From positions 1,035,770 through 1,099,769 of the forward strand of contig JAQTXH010000001.1 of assembly GCA_028688905.1 (NCBI GenBank): a stretch of DNA of 64,000 bases, read 5' to 3'. The position numbers and the translations under genes were made by a program. The first letter of the stretch is position 1. The number at the start of each line of letters is the position of its first letter. The stretch comes from Acidiphilium sp. Its GTDB lineage: Bacteria; Pseudomonadota; Alphaproteobacteria; Acetobacterales; Acetobacteraceae. The notes under the pieces were generated by a model. The model was not told where the DNA came from and did not search any database. It saw only the letters and a list, made by a program, of their open reading frames with translations. Positions 37,061 through 46,752 of this stretch are shown one piece after another.

Positions 37061-38274
37061 GGCTTGACCCCCCGCCACTGCGTCACTGTCATGGCCGGGC
37101 GAAATCCGTGCAGGTGGCCGAGACTGTCCAGCCGGTCGATTGCGAGGCGGGTCAGCGTACCACCATAGGCTTTGTGCGCGGCAAATAACGCGGCTTCGGT
37201 CTCGATCGTGACCGCATTGACCACGATGCGTCCGCCCGGTCGCAGGGCGTTCCAACCAGCGTCGATCACGTCCGGTATTTGCGCGCCACCGCCGATGAAC
37301 ACCGCATCGGGCCTCGGCCACGCGTCGTCGATTGCACCCGGCGCGGTACCAATCCGCACATCAAGCGACGGTACGCCGAGCAACAGCGCGTTGCCGCGCG
37401 CCCGCACCGCGCGGGTTTCATCACGGTCGAGCGCGATGGCGCGATTGGCCGGATGCGCGAGCAGCCACTCGATCGACACAGAACCCGAACCGCAGCCGAT
37501 GTCCCACAGCAACGCCCTCGGTGTTGGCGCGAGGGCAGCGAGGGTTGCGGCACGGATTTCGTGTTTGGTGATCTGGCCGTCATGCGCGAACATCGAATCC
37601 GGCAAACCTGGGATACAGGGAATGATGACCGCGCCCGGCTCGGCCCTCGCCTCGATCGCAATCAGGTTGAGCGCCGCGATGTCGTCAGGCAGCACATCGG
37701 CGACGGTCAACTGCCGATACCGTTCATCGGGTCCGCCAAGCGCTTCCAGCAGATGCAGCCGCGAGTGGCCGAACCCGCGGCCGCGCAACAATGCCGCCAC
37801 CGCGGGCGGCGTGGTGGCATCGGCCGACAACACCAGCAGCCGCGCGTCCTCGTGCAGATGCGGGATCAGCCGCGCGACCGGCGGACCGCAGCAGGAGATC
37901 ACCGGCGTGTCCTGCAACGCCCAGCCGAGCCGTGCCACGGCGAGCGAGACGCAGGACGGCACCGGCAGGCAGATGAACTCATCACGCCCTACCAGTCGCG
38001 CCAGCGACGATCCGATACCGTGAAAGAACGGGTCACCCGAGGCCAGAACCACCACCGACTCGCCACGGTGCGCCAGAATGGTTGGAAACGCATCGTCGAT
38101 CGGGTTCGGCCACGCCATTGTCTCGCCAGCGATCAACGGAGCCGCGAGCCGGAGATGCCGCGCCCCGCCGACCACCAGCGAGGCACCCGCGATCAGGCCG
38201 CGTGCGATGGCCGACAACCCCTCGACACCGTCTTCACCTATTCCCAGTATGCTCAACCAGTGCGACTGAGTCAT
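37057..38274 (-). CDS. cobL: Precorrin-6B C5,15-methyltransferase (decarboxylating)
   Basis: CobL methylates C-5 and C-15 and removes the acetate carboxyl at C-12. The 405-residue fusion has an N-terminal CbiE-like domain (LSILGIGEDGVEGLSAIAR, LASGDPFFHGIG) and a C-terminal CbiT-like Rossmann methyltransferase domain (LLWDIGCGSGSVSIEWLL, AVFIGGGAQ). Fusion of both activities is the aerobic-type arrangement. It is divergent from cobK with only 23 bases between start codons, so a promoter must lie partly inside coding sequence. Confidence 0.94.
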   Translation of the reverse strand: MTQSHWLSILGIGEDGVEGLSAIARGLIAGASLVVGGARHLRLAAPLIAGETMAWPNPIDDAFPTILAHRGESVVVLASGDPFFHGIGSSLARLVGRDEFICLPVPSCVSLAVARLGWALQDTPVISCCGPPVARLIPHLHEDARLLVLSADATTPPAVAALLRGRGFGHSRLHLLEALGGPDERYRQLTVADVLPDDIAALNLIAIEARAEPGAVIIPCIPGLPDSMFAHDGQITKHEIRAATLAALAPTPRALLWDIGCGSGSVSIEWLLAHPANRAIALDRDETRAVRARGNALLLGVPSLDVRIGTAPGAIDDAWPRPDAVFIGGGAQIPDVIDAGWNALRPGGRIVVNAVTIETEAALFAAHKAYGGTLTRLAIDRLDSLGHLHGFRPAMTVTQWRGVKP

Positions 38275-38297
38275 GACGGCAACCGACCGGAGGCTGC

Positions 38298-39068
38298 GTG
38301 CAACGATTGCGACTCTTGATCCTGGGCGGCACCAGCGAAGCCTCGGCCCTCGCCCGCGCGCTGGTGGGCGACCCGCGGGTCATGCCGACACTGTCGCTGG
38401 CCGGGCGGACCATCGCCCCGGTGCTGCCGCCAATTCCATATCGGATCGGTGGGTTCGGCGGGGTGGCCGGGTTGGTCGATCATTGCCGCTCCCAGGCGAT
38501 CGACGCGTTGATCGATGCGACTCATCCGTTTGCCGCGCAAATGACCGATCACGCGTATCGGGCGACGGCGCAGTGCGGCATCGCCTGTCTGCGGATCGAC
38601 CGGCCGGCGTGGCGACCGGAGGCCGGTGATCGCTGGATCAACGTGGCCGACATGAGCGCGGCGGTGCGCGTTTTGGGCGATGTGCCGCGCCGCGTGTTCC
38701 TGACCATCGGCCAGCAGGAACTGGCCCCGTTCCGCGCCGCGCCCTGGCATCATTACCTGATCCGCAGCGTCGATCCGCCGCCTCCCGAACTGCTGCCGCC
38801 GGATGCGACCATCATTGCGGCGCGCGGGCCATTCGCCGTGGAGGACGAGCGGGCTTTGCTGATCGCGCATCGGATCGCGACCATCGTCACCAAAAATTCT
38901 GGTGCCATCGCGACCGCAGCCAAGCTCGCCGCGGCACGCGATCTGGGCCTGCCGGTCGTGATGATCGACCGCCCCGCATCGCCGCCGATGGCCACCGTGC
39001 CGGACGTCGCGGGCGCGCTGGAATGGCTCGAAGCGCGTCATGCCGCATCGATCCGGCGGGGTGTATAG
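38298..39068 (+). CDS. cobK: Precorrin-6A reductase
   Basis: CobK reduces precorrin-6A to precorrin-6B with NADPH. The 256-residue protein begins LRLLILGGTSEASALARAL and has IDATHPFAAQMTDHAYRA and FLTIGQQEL followed by the conserved TKNSG near residue 196. The start is the GTG at 38298. It is the only plus-strand gene between cobL and cobJ, and its end overlaps convergent cobJ by 31 bases. Confidence 0.94.
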   Translation: MQRLRLLILGGTSEASALARALVGDPRVMPTLSLAGRTIAPVLPPIPYRIGGFGGVAGLVDHCRSQAIDALIDATHPFAAQMTDHAYRATAQCGIACLRIDRPAWRPEAGDRWINVADMSAAVRVLGDVPRRVFLTIGQQELAPFRAAPWHHYLIRSVDPPPPELLPPDATIIAARGPFAVEDERALLIAHRIATIVTKNSGAIATAAKLAAARDLGLPVVMIDRPASPPMATVPDVAGALEWLEARHAASIRRGV

Positions 39069-39802
39069 ACCCAGGACATCGCTCCGGGCCGCTCGATCAC
39101 CCGCGTCGCCGCACTGCCGATCAGCACCAGGGTTCGCATGTCGGCCCGCGCCGGATCTGCATCGGCCAGAGTTGCCAGCGCGATGGATTCATTGGCGCGG
39201 CTGATGGCGGTGGCGAAAATCACTGGAGTCGTCCCCGGCAAAACAGCACGCAGGAGTTCGAAACACCGCCCCATCTGCCACGGTCGGGCGCGCGAGGACG
39301 GATTGTAAAGTGCCAGCACAAACCCTGCCCCGGCGGCCGCGGTCAGGCGCTGTTCCACCACCCCCCAGGGCTTCAGATGATCCGATAGCGAGATCACGCA
39401 GAAATCATGCCCCAGTGGCGCACCGACCCGTGCCGCCACCGCCAGTAGCGCCGAAATACCGGGGATCACGATGACATCGAGGGAACGCAACGCCGGATCG
39501 CCATGATCGATCGCCTCAAACACCGCACTCGCCATCGCGAACACCCCGGCATCGCCCGAGGACACGACTGCAACGCGCTTTCCGGCGGCAGCTAGGTCCA
39601 GCGCATGACGGGCGCGGTCAAGTTCCACCCGGTTGCCGGTGGCGTGATGCATCACGCCGGCTCGTACCGGCACCCGCGCAAGATACGGCCCGTAGCCGAT
39701 CAGATCGGTCGCGGCTTCGAGGGCAGCGGTCGCCTGCGGCGTCTGCATCGCCGGATCGCCGGGGCCAAGCCCGATGATCGTCAGATGTCCCTTCCCGCTC
39801 AC
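39038..39802 (-). CDS. cobJ: Precorrin-3B C17-methyltransferase
   Basis: CobJ methylates C-17 and drives ring contraction. The 254-residue corrin methyltransferase shows LTIIGLGPGDPAMQTPQA, DLIGYGPYLARV, VAVVSSGDAGVFAMASAV and ALYNPSSRAR, the CobJ/CbiH pattern. The GTG at 39802 overlaps the cobI stop (GTGA); the open frame continues upstream inside cobI without similarity. This is the last gene of the riboswitch-led operon. Confidence 0.94.
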   Translation of the reverse strand: MSGKGHLTIIGLGPGDPAMQTPQATAALEAATDLIGYGPYLARVPVRAGVMHHATGNRVELDRARHALDLAAAGKRVAVVSSGDAGVFAMASAVFEAIDHGDPALRSLDVIVIPGISALLAVAARVGAPLGHDFCVISLSDHLKPWGVVEQRLTAAAGAGFVLALYNPSSRARPWQMGRCFELLRAVLPGTTPVIFATAISRANESIALATLADADPARADMRTLVLIGSAATRVIERPGAMSWVYTPRRIDAA

Positions 39803-40530
39803 CGCACCCCCTGCCGGCCGGGGACCAGGATCATTGAAAAATACGGCGCGGTCGGTTCGGTCAGATCGCGCAAGGCGACGATGCGCTCGCCCGCCATCGC
39901 CCCACGCTCGACATAAACCGCCCGCTCGCCCAGCCCCGCCGCCGCCAATGATGTACGGATTTTTGCCAGGTTGCGCCCGACTTTCATGATCACCGCCGCG
40001 TCGGTCCGGCGCAACCGTTCGGTGAGATCGTCGGCGCTCAACGTGCCGGGCAAAATGCTCAGCACGTCGTCGCCATGGGCGATCGGCAGTCCGGCGCTGG
40101 TCCAACAGGCACTCATGCCGGTGATGCCGGGGATGGTTTTATGGCGGTATGACGGACCCAACCGGTCGAACAGATACATCGCCGAGCCATAGAAAAACGG
40201 GTCGCCCTCGCACAGCAAGGCGACGTCCTGCCCGGCGTCGAGCGCTGTGGCGACCGATTCAGCTGATTTGTCGTAAAAACAATCCATTGCAGCGCGATAC
40301 TGCGGATCGTCATGCGGGATTTCGGTAGTGAACGGGTATTCGAACCGCAACTCGGCCACCGCCTTGTTGATATGGGCGTCGGCAATGCAGCGGGCATGGC
40401 CGGTACAACCGCGCTTGGCAAAAAACGCGATGACCGGGCTGGAGCGCAGGATGCGGGCGGCTTTCAGCGTGAGCAGATCGGGATCGCCCGGCCCCATGCC
40501 GACGGTGTAGAGCGTGCCGGGATGACTCAT
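39799..40530 (-). CDS. cobI: Precorrin-2 C20-methyltransferase
   Basis: CobI methylates precorrin-2 at C-20 to give precorrin-3A. The 243-residue protein has LYTVGMGPGDPDLLTLKAARIL, VALLCEGDPFFYGSAMYL and PGITGMSACWTSAGLP, which are CobI/CbiL hallmarks. It overlaps cobH by ATGA and cobJ by GTGA. Confidence 0.95.
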   Translation of the reverse strand: MSHPGTLYTVGMGPGDPDLLTLKAARILRSSPVIAFFAKRGCTGHARCIADAHINKAVAELRFEYPFTTEIPHDDPQYRAAMDCFYDKSAESVATALDAGQDVALLCEGDPFFYGSAMYLFDRLGPSYRHKTIPGITGMSACWTSAGLPIAHGDDVLSILPGTLSADDLTERLRRTDAAVIMKVGRNLAKIRTSLAAAGLGERAVYVERGAMAGERIVALRDLTEPTAPYFSMILVPGRQGVR

Positions 40531-41156
40531 TCCGCCTCGCTGGCCAGAGCATTGACCGCCGCCGCTGCCATCGCACTGCCGCCGCGCCGACCCATGACAA
40601 TGGCGAACGGCACTGCGCCATGATCGGCCAACGCCTGCTTGGATTCGGCGGCCCCGACAAAGCCCACCGGCATGCCGATGATCGCGGCGGGCACCGGTGC
40701 CCCGGCATCGATCAGTTCGAGCAGATGAAACAGCGCGGTCGGTGCATTACCGATCGCGACCACCGCACCCGTCAGGCGATCGCCCCACAACTCCAGCGCC
40801 GCCGCCGAGCGGGTGTTGCCGATGGCGGCGGCATGTGCGGCAACGCCAGGGTCGCGCAGCGTGCAGATCACCTGATTATCCGCCGGCAGGCGCGCGCGGG
40901 TGATGCCCTGCGCGACCATTTCCGAATCGCATAAAATCGACGCCCCGGCCCGCAAGGCCGCCGATGCCGTTTCGGCGAAACCCGACGAAAATCGCAGATC
41001 GCGCGCGATATCGATCATGCCGCAGGCGTGGATTATCCGCACCGCAACCTGTGCCTCGCCCGGTGCCAGACCGGCAAGATCGGCCTCGGCGCGAATGGTG
41101 GCGAAGGAGCGCGCATAAATCGCACCACCGTCGCGGAGGTAGTCGTGAAATGTCAT
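40527..41156 (-). CDS. cobH: Precorrin-8X methylmutase
   Basis: CobH moves the methyl group from C-11 to C-12 to make hydrogenobyrinate. The 209-residue protein has IYARSFATIRAEADL, VAVRIIHACGMIDIARDL with the catalytic His, AIGNAPTALFHLLELI and GMPVGFVGAAESK. All match the family at normal length. It overlaps cobG and cobI by ATGA. Confidence 0.96.
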   Translation of the reverse strand: MTFHDYLRDGGAIYARSFATIRAEADLAGLAPGEAQVAVRIIHACGMIDIARDLRFSSGFAETASAALRAGASILCDSEMVAQGITRARLPADNQVICTLRDPGVAAHAAAIGNTRSAAALELWGDRLTGAVVAIGNAPTALFHLLELIDAGAPVPAAIIGMPVGFVGAAESKQALADHGAVPFAIVMGRRGGSAMAAAAVNALASEAE

Positions 41157-42328
41157 GCAATCGCCTCGGGTGCCTCGGGCCTCACGCCCAGATAATCGGT
41201 AATCGCCGCCAGCGAGAGGCGGGTTCGGACCGGGGTATCGCCCGCCTTGCCATTGCGCACAATGTCGTAACCCCCGTCATTGCCGACCAAGGTGATCGGC
41301 ACCGGCGATGGATGGGCGCAGCCTTTGGCACATCCGGACACATGCAGTCCCGTCAAGCACGACGCGAGAGTGAGCGCATCGGCGCGGGTGTCGGTCGTCG
41401 CCGCCGCACAGAAATTCCGGCCAACACAGGCACTGATGTTGCGGCGCGGGTCGTTCTGGTCGGTGATCAGCGGTGTCACCGCCGCGCTCAGAACATTAAC
41501 CAACTCCGGTGCCAACGCCGGGGCAACGCCAGCCAGCACGATCGCCCGCCACGGCGTCAACCGCAGCACACCATCGCCGAATTGCACCGAAAGGTCGGCC
41601 AGCCGGATCAATGTTGCGGCATCCATGGCTCCGAATGGCAGGCCGACGCCGAATGCGGCGGCGCTGGGGAAAAAGCCAACGACAGGCCAGGGCGTAGCAC
41701 GTATTCGCGTGACGGGGCCGGCGATCCCAGACCCCGGGACTAAGTCGCGCATGCGCGCGACGCCATGCGCGCGATACAATTCAAGCTCCTCGCGCACGCG
41801 GTCCGGCACTGCGGCGCTGTCGCATCGCTCGACCGCATCCGCCCCGTCTCGCCGCAACAACCAGGCCCCCCGATCGGCGCGGATCATGATGTCGGCCCGC
41901 ATATCGCCAATCCCCATCACGCCGCCGCCATCGAGCGTCACGAAAAACTTCTCCGCAGGGCCGGCCAGTGCGGGCAGCGCCGCCAGATCGTCGGCGATCC
42001 GGTTTGCCAGCATCATGGTATCCGGATGCATTGCCGGATCGATCCCCAGCAACGGCCCCGTTAACAGAGTCGGCCGCTGGGCCGGTTGGTCCAGCCGTCC
42101 GATCATCGCGGCGCACAAGGCCGCCGAGGCTCTGGAAAACCCGCGCAATTGCAGATTGCCCCGATTGGTCAGTTCGATCAGCCCGTTGCCATGGCGGCCC
42201 GCCGCCTCGGCGATCAGGCGGGCGTCGTCCGCCGCGACAACCCCGAACCGGGGCCGCAGCCGCACCAGCAGCCCATCCGCCGCCGGCATCGGCGCGGCAA
42301 GGCTTGGGCACCAACCGCGCGTCGTCAT
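41153..42328 (-). CDS. cobG: Precorrin-3B synthase
   Basis: CobG hydroxylates precorrin-3A with molecular oxygen to form precorrin-3B. The 391-residue protein is related to sulfite/nitrite reductases: a ferredoxin-like half domain (GLLVRLRPRFGVV, ELTNRGNLQLRG) and a C-terminal [4Fe-4S] motif CVGRNFCAA ... HVSGCAKGCAHP. Its presence marks the oxygen-dependent route (the alternative CobZ is not seen). The ATG at 42328 overlaps the cobN stop; upstream frame lies inside cobN. Confidence 0.92.
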   Translation of the reverse strand: MTTRGWCPSLAAPMPAADGLLVRLRPRFGVVAADDARLIAEAAGRHGNGLIELTNRGNLQLRGFSRASAALCAAMIGRLDQPAQRPTLLTGPLLGIDPAMHPDTMMLANRIADDLAALPALAGPAEKFFVTLDGGGVMGIGDMRADIMIRADRGAWLLRRDGADAVERCDSAAVPDRVREELELYRAHGVARMRDLVPGSGIAGPVTRIRATPWPVVGFFPSAAAFGVGLPFGAMDAATLIRLADLSVQFGDGVLRLTPWRAIVLAGVAPALAPELVNVLSAAVTPLITDQNDPRRNISACVGRNFCAAATTDTRADALTLASCLTGLHVSGCAKGCAHPSPVPITLVGNDGGYDIVRNGKAGDTPVRTRLSLAAITDYLGVRPEAPEAIA

Positions 42329-45300
42329 GGTGCCGCGTCCAGCACGGTGCCGACATCGTTGCGGTGCGGATGCCACAGGTCGCGGCTTTGGGCATCGGAA
42401 AAATGCGCCGCCATCGCCGCACGGGCGGCCGGGTTTTCCCGGCACAGAAACGCATCCACCGTCGAATCGGCCAAGGTCGCGGCGAACACCAGATCGAACT
42501 GCGCATCGAACCGGGCGGGCATGGTGGCGGCAAAACCGTGCAACGATGCAACACCGCGCGCGATCTCCGATGCACCTCGATAGCCATGCCGCATCATCCC
42601 GGCGATCCAGCGCGGATTGGCGAGGCGGCCGCGCACCACGCGGGCGATTTCCTCGGCGACCAGGCGATTGCGCGGCGCATCCGGGCGCGAGGTGTCCATA
42701 TGATACAACGCGGGGTCGGCACCCAGGGCGGCGGCCGCGGCGGCAAACCCACCTTCATGAGCGGCGTATTCCGGGCTGTCCAGAATATCGGTCTCGGCGT
42801 GGTCCTGCTGGTGGACGAAGGCGTCGGCGGTCGCGACCCGGGCGGCAAAACCGGCGGGATCGGCACTGCCGTCCAGTCCTTTGCCATAAGCGTTGGCGGA
42901 AGCGGCAAGGTAGGCGGTTCCCAGTTCGGCGCGATCGTGCCAATGGCCGCGCGCCAGACGATCGGCGATCGCAGCGCCATAGTCGCCCGGCGCGGCACCG
43001 TAAATGCGGGTGGTGGCGGCGCGCAACGCTTCTCCCTCCAAACCCCGTGCGGTACCGGCCAGCGGGTTCCAGTCGGGCGCTTCGTCGCGCGAGGCAATGG
43101 CGCGCACCGCCGCATCGAACAAAGCAATCTGGGTTTCGAACGCATCGCGGAACAGGCCGGAAATCCGCAAGGTCACATCCACCCGCGGGCGGTCGAGCAG
43201 AGCTAGCGGAATGACCTCGAACCCGCTGACCCGGCCCGAACCCTCATCCCACAAAGGAGCTACACCGAGCAGGACCAGGGCGAGGGCAAAGTCCTCCCCC
43301 CCGGTGCGCAGGCTGGCGCTGCCCCAAAGGTCGATCACGGTTCGGCGAAGATAGTCACCCTGATCCTGCATGTGCCGATCCAGCAGGGATTCCGCCGCCT
43401 TGCGGGCGAACATGACGGCGGAATCGGTGGGCAACAACCGGGGATCGAGCGTGGTGAGATTGCGCCCGGTGGGCAGCACGTCGGCGCGGCCGCGCGTCGG
43501 CGCTCCCGCCGGGCCGGGGACGATGAATTGACCATTGAGGGCGGCGAGCAGGCTTGCCATTTCGGCACCTGCCGAACCATCCAGCCGGTCCGCGAGGATG
43601 TCGGAAGCGATACCGGGACATGATTTTTGCAATGTCGCCAGCAAAGCGTCGCGGCCCTTCGGCGGCCGACCGAACACGTGCAAACCATCCCGGATCTGCA
43701 AGTCCTTGAGGTCGCACAGATACGCATCGAGCCGGGCCAGGGCGACATCGTCGGCGGCACTGGCGGCGACGCCGCATTCGCTTAGCAATCCGATCTCGGC
43801 AGCGCGATCCAGGATTTGGCGGCGAAGGAGTTTGCTCCGCCGCCGGTCCAACCCGTCGGCGGTCGCGTATTCGTCGATCAGGCGTTCGAGTTCGGTGGCA
43901 GCACCATGCGCGCCAGCGTCGATCAGCGGTGGCGTCAGATGACCGATGGCGACCGCACCCAACCGGCGCTTCGCCGCCGCCGCCTCACCGGGGTTGTTGA
44001 CGATGAACGGGTAAATCACCGGCAGCCCGCGCAGCAGCGCCACCGGCAGGCACTGCGCCGACAATGCCGCCGCCTTGCCCGGCAGCCATTCCAGCGTGCC
44101 GTGAGTGCCGAGATGGATCAGCGCATGGATGGTCATCGATCGGCGCAGCCAGAGATAGAAGGCGACATAGGCATGGCGTGGCGGCAAATCAGCGTCGTGG
44201 TAACCGGTTTTGCGGTCGCTTCGGCTGCCGCGATCGGGTTGCACTGCCAGAATGAGGTTTCCCCGCCGGATGTGGCGGACCATGAATGTGCTGTCTTGCA
44301 CGGAAGGGTCGGCGTCCGGTTCATCCCACGCGGCGATCACCCGCGCCTGGGTCTCGGCGGGGAGTTCGGCGAACAGGCTGCGATATTCGGCAAGACCGAG
44401 ACCGGCGGCGGGGGCAGCGTGGCAAAGATCGTGCGCGAGACTTGCCGCCTCGGGCCGATCCTCACCGCACGCGTAGCCCTCTGCATCGAGACAGCGCAGA
44501 ATTTCGGAAATACTGGCGAAACTATCGAGGCCGACGGCGTGAGCGGTCTGCCCGGAGACGGTGCCGAGCGCTCCCGGATAGTCCGAGACCACCAAAGCAA
44601 TCCGGCGTTCGCTGCAATGGGTTGCGGCAAGGCGTGCCCATCCCGCCGCACGATCGGCGGCCAGCGCGATGCCAGCAGGATCGGGGCGGTTGACGATACG
44701 GGCAAATTCCAGGCCGGGCACGGTTTCGGCCTCCGCCTTGAAAGAAATCGCGGTGGTCAACAGCCTGCCGTCAAGCTCCGGCAGCACGACCTGCATCGCG
44801 AGATCGGTCTGTGACACCCCGCGAAACCCTTCCCGCCATGTCTCGATCGATTGGGCCGAAAGCACGACCTGCAGCACCGGCACCCCGGCGGCATCGAGCG
44901 GCGAACCCGCGTTGCCGCGCGCGGAAAACCCGGTGGCGTTCAGGATGATGGTAGGCTTGGCCTCGCGCAGACGCGCGGCGATGCGGTCAGCGGCATCCGG
45001 CTCCTTCAGGCTGGAGACAAACCACGCTTCCACGGCCAAACCACGTTCGCGCAGCGCCGCCGCCAGGGCATCGATCGGCGCGATATCGCCGGACAGCAGA
45101 TGGGAGCGGTAGAAAATGATCATCGCGAGCGGCTGCGCCGAAACTCTCGCCACGATGTGACAACCGGCAACCGGCAACTTCGCGGGCGGCGCGATCCCAT
45201 CCGGCCCCAATCCGCCCAGATGCGCCGCCAGCGCCAATGCCCGCGCGATATTTTCCGGCCCGCTTTCGCGCAGACACGTCGCCATCCGGGCGCGCTGCGC

Positions 45301-45696
45301 ACCGGTGACGGTGGACAACCCGGCCAGCCGCGCGTCGGGCCGCCCGTCGCCTTCGACCATGATCAGCGCGATACGCCGCGCCCGACACATCGCGGCAACC
45401 TCCTCGACCCCGTAGCGCCAGTAGTCGACCCCGCCGAGCAGGCGCACCACCACGGTTTTTGCTTTGGCGATCACCTGCTCGACATAGAGATCGACCGACA
45501 GCGGATGGCGCAGCCGGATCAGATTGGCCAGCCTGAGACTGGGCCGGGGTGTTGCCATTGCTTGCCACGCAGTGGCAATCGCCCCGAGGTCGCTGCCGGA
45601 AAACGACAGGAACACCAGATCGGCCGGACTTTGGCCCAAATCGACCGCCGGTTCCTGATCATCCAGCGTCGCGGTGTCGCGGACCAGGAGATGCAT
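42325..45696 (-). CDS. cobN: Cobaltochelatase large subunit CobN
   Basis: CobN is the ring-binding subunit of the ATP-dependent aerobic cobalt chelatase that acts on hydrogenobyrinate a,c-diamide. At 1123 residues it is somewhat shorter than the roughly 1270 residues of the Pseudomonas protein. Visible family blocks include YWRYGVEEVAAMCR near residue 93, LIHLGTHGTLEWLPGK in the chelatase core, DLKDLQIRDGLHVFGRPP and PDAPRNRLVAEEIARVVRGR near the end. The partner ATPase subunits CobS and CobT (AAA and MIDAS proteins) are not in the window and must be elsewhere. Confidence 0.96.
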   Translation of the reverse strand: MHLLVRDTATLDDQEPAVDLGQSPADLVFLSFSGSDLGAIATAWQAMATPRPSLRLANLIRLRHPLSVDLYVEQVIAKAKTVVVRLLGGVDYWRYGVEEVAAMCRARRIALIMVEGDGRPDARLAGLSTVTGAQRARMATCLRESGPENIARALALAAHLGGLGPDGIAPPAKLPVAGCHIVARVSAQPLAMIIFYRSHLLSGDIAPIDALAAALRERGLAVEAWFVSSLKEPDAADRIAARLREAKPTIILNATGFSARGNAGSPLDAAGVPVLQVVLSAQSIETWREGFRGVSQTDLAMQVVLPELDGRLLTTAISFKAEAETVPGLEFARIVNRPDPAGIALAADRAAGWARLAATHCSERRIALVVSDYPGALGTVSGQTAHAVGLDSFASISEILRCLDAEGYACGEDRPEAASLAHDLCHAAPAAGLGLAEYRSLFAELPAETQARVIAAWDEPDADPSVQDSTFMVRHIRRGNLILAVQPDRGSRSDRKTGYHDADLPPRHAYVAFYLWLRRSMTIHALIHLGTHGTLEWLPGKAAALSAQCLPVALLRGLPVIYPFIVNNPGEAAAAKRRLGAVAIGHLTPPLIDAGAHGAATELERLIDEYATADGLDRRRSKLLRRQILDRAAEIGLLSECGVAASAADDVALARLDAYLCDLKDLQIRDGLHVFGRPPKGRDALLATLQKSCPGIASDILADRLDGSAGAEMASLLAALNGQFIVPGPAGAPTRGRADVLPTGRNLTTLDPRLLPTDSAVMFARKAAESLLDRHMQDQGDYLRRTVIDLWGSASLRTGGEDFALALVLLGVAPLWDEGSGRVSGFEVIPLALLDRPRVDVTLRISGLFRDAFETQIALFDAAVRAIASRDEAPDWNPLAGTARGLEGEALRAATTRIYGAAPGDYGAAIADRLARGHWHDRAELGTAYLAASANAYGKGLDGSADPAGFAARVATADAFVHQQDHAETDILDSPEYAAHEGGFAAAAAALGADPALYHMDTSRPDAPRNRLVAEEIARVVRGRLANPRWIAGMMRHGYRGASEIARGVASLHGFAATMPARFDAQFDLVFAATLADSTVDAFLCRENPAARAAMAAHFSDAQSRDLWHPHRNDVGTVLDAAP

Positions 45697-45699
45697 GGG

Positions 45700-46752
45700 T
45701 CAGACCGCAACCGTCTCGGCGAGGATGATGGCCACGATCGCGGCGCGATCCAGCCCGGTCAGCCCGATGATCACGATATCGCCGGCGCGGCTCTCGCCGC
45801 TCGGCCAAGCCCGGTCGAAATGATGCGAAAACCGCGTGCCGACGCCCTGCACCGCCAGACGCATCGGCTTGCCGGCAACCGCCGCAAATCCCTTGATCCG
45901 CAGAATATCATGCGCCTCGGCCGCCGCACGCAGTCGCGCGATCAGGGTTTCGGGCCGGTCGCATTCGGGGAGGCAGACCGAAAAACTCTCGAAATCATCA
46001 TGTTCATGCGCACCATCCTGGGCGTCGTGATGCGAAGGGCGCGCCGCCAGATCGGTCTCGGCGGCGGCACCGATGCCGAAGACGACGGCGGGGTCGAGTT
46101 TGCCATCGCGCGCCGCGATCAGTTTCACCGCACGCGGAATGACGGCGGTAATCTCGGCCCGCAGCCGGGCGAGTTGCGCGCCGGTCAGCAGATCTTCCTT
46201 GTTCAGCACGATCAGATCCGCCGCCTGCAACTGATCCTCATAAACTTCGGCCAACGGATTGTCGTGATCGAGCGACGGGTCTGCCCCCCGCTGCCGTGCC
46301 ACGCCAGCGGGGTCGTCGGCAAACCGCCCGGCGACAACCGCCGGACCATCGACCACCGCGATGACCCCATCAACGGTCACCCGCGTGCCGATGCCGGGCC
46401 AGTTGAACGCCTTGAGCAGCGGTTTCGGCAGTGCCAAACCCGACGTTTCGATGATGATATGTTCGGGCGGGTTGGCGCGGTTGATCAGCGCTTCCATCGT
46501 GGGAATAAAATCCTCGGCGACCGTGCAGCACAGGCAGCCATTCGCTAGTTCGACGATATCCTCCTCGGTGCAACTTGCGATACCGCAACTGCGCAGCGTG
46601 TCGCCATCGATGCCGAGCGCGCCGAACTCGTTGACAATAATCGCAATCCGCCGCCCACCCGCGTGTTCGAGCAAATGGCGCACCAGCGTGGTTTTGCCGG
46701 CACCGAGGAACCCGGTGATGATGGTGGTCGGGATTTTTGCGGGTTTGCTCAT
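45700..46752 (-). CDS. cobW: CobW-family metal-binding GTPase
   Basis: CobW is a G3E GTPase thought to deliver cobalt to the chelatase. The 350-residue protein has Walker A GFLGAGKTT, the metal-binding CLCC motif (NGCLCCTV), IIETSGLALP, LNKEDLL for guanine recognition, and a His/Asp-rich stretch around 255-270 (SHHDAQDGAHEHDD), a likely second metal site. It lies 3 bases before cobN in the riboswitch operon. Confidence 0.95.
   Translation of the reverse strand: MSKPAKIPTTIITGFLGAGKTTLVRHLLEHAGGRRIAIIVNEFGALGIDGDTLRSCGIASCTEEDIVELANGCLCCTVAEDFIPTMEALINRANPPEHIIIETSGLALPKPLLKAFNWPGIGTRVTVDGVIAVVDGPAVVAGRFADDPAGVARQRGADPSLDHDNPLAEVYEDQLQAADLIVLNKEDLLTGAQLARLRAEITAVIPRAVKLIAARDGKLDPAVVFGIGAAAETDLAARPSHHDAQDGAHEHDDFESFSVCLPECDRPETLIARLRAAAEAHDILRIKGFAAVAGKPMRLAVQGVGTRFSHHFDRAWPSGESRAGDIVIIGLTGLDRAAIVAIILAETVAV

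Noticed and set aside
41280-43214. A 644-codon open frame on the plus strand opposite cobG and cobN
   Set aside because: It is antisense to two well-recognised genes, rich in Arg/Pro/Ser as expected for GC-rich shadow frames, and has no family motif.
44851-46548. A 565-codon open frame on the plus strand opposite cobN and cobW
   Set aside because: Composition (Arg, Gln, Gly, His) is typical of an antisense shadow; no ribosome binding site or motif; cobN and cobW are certain.
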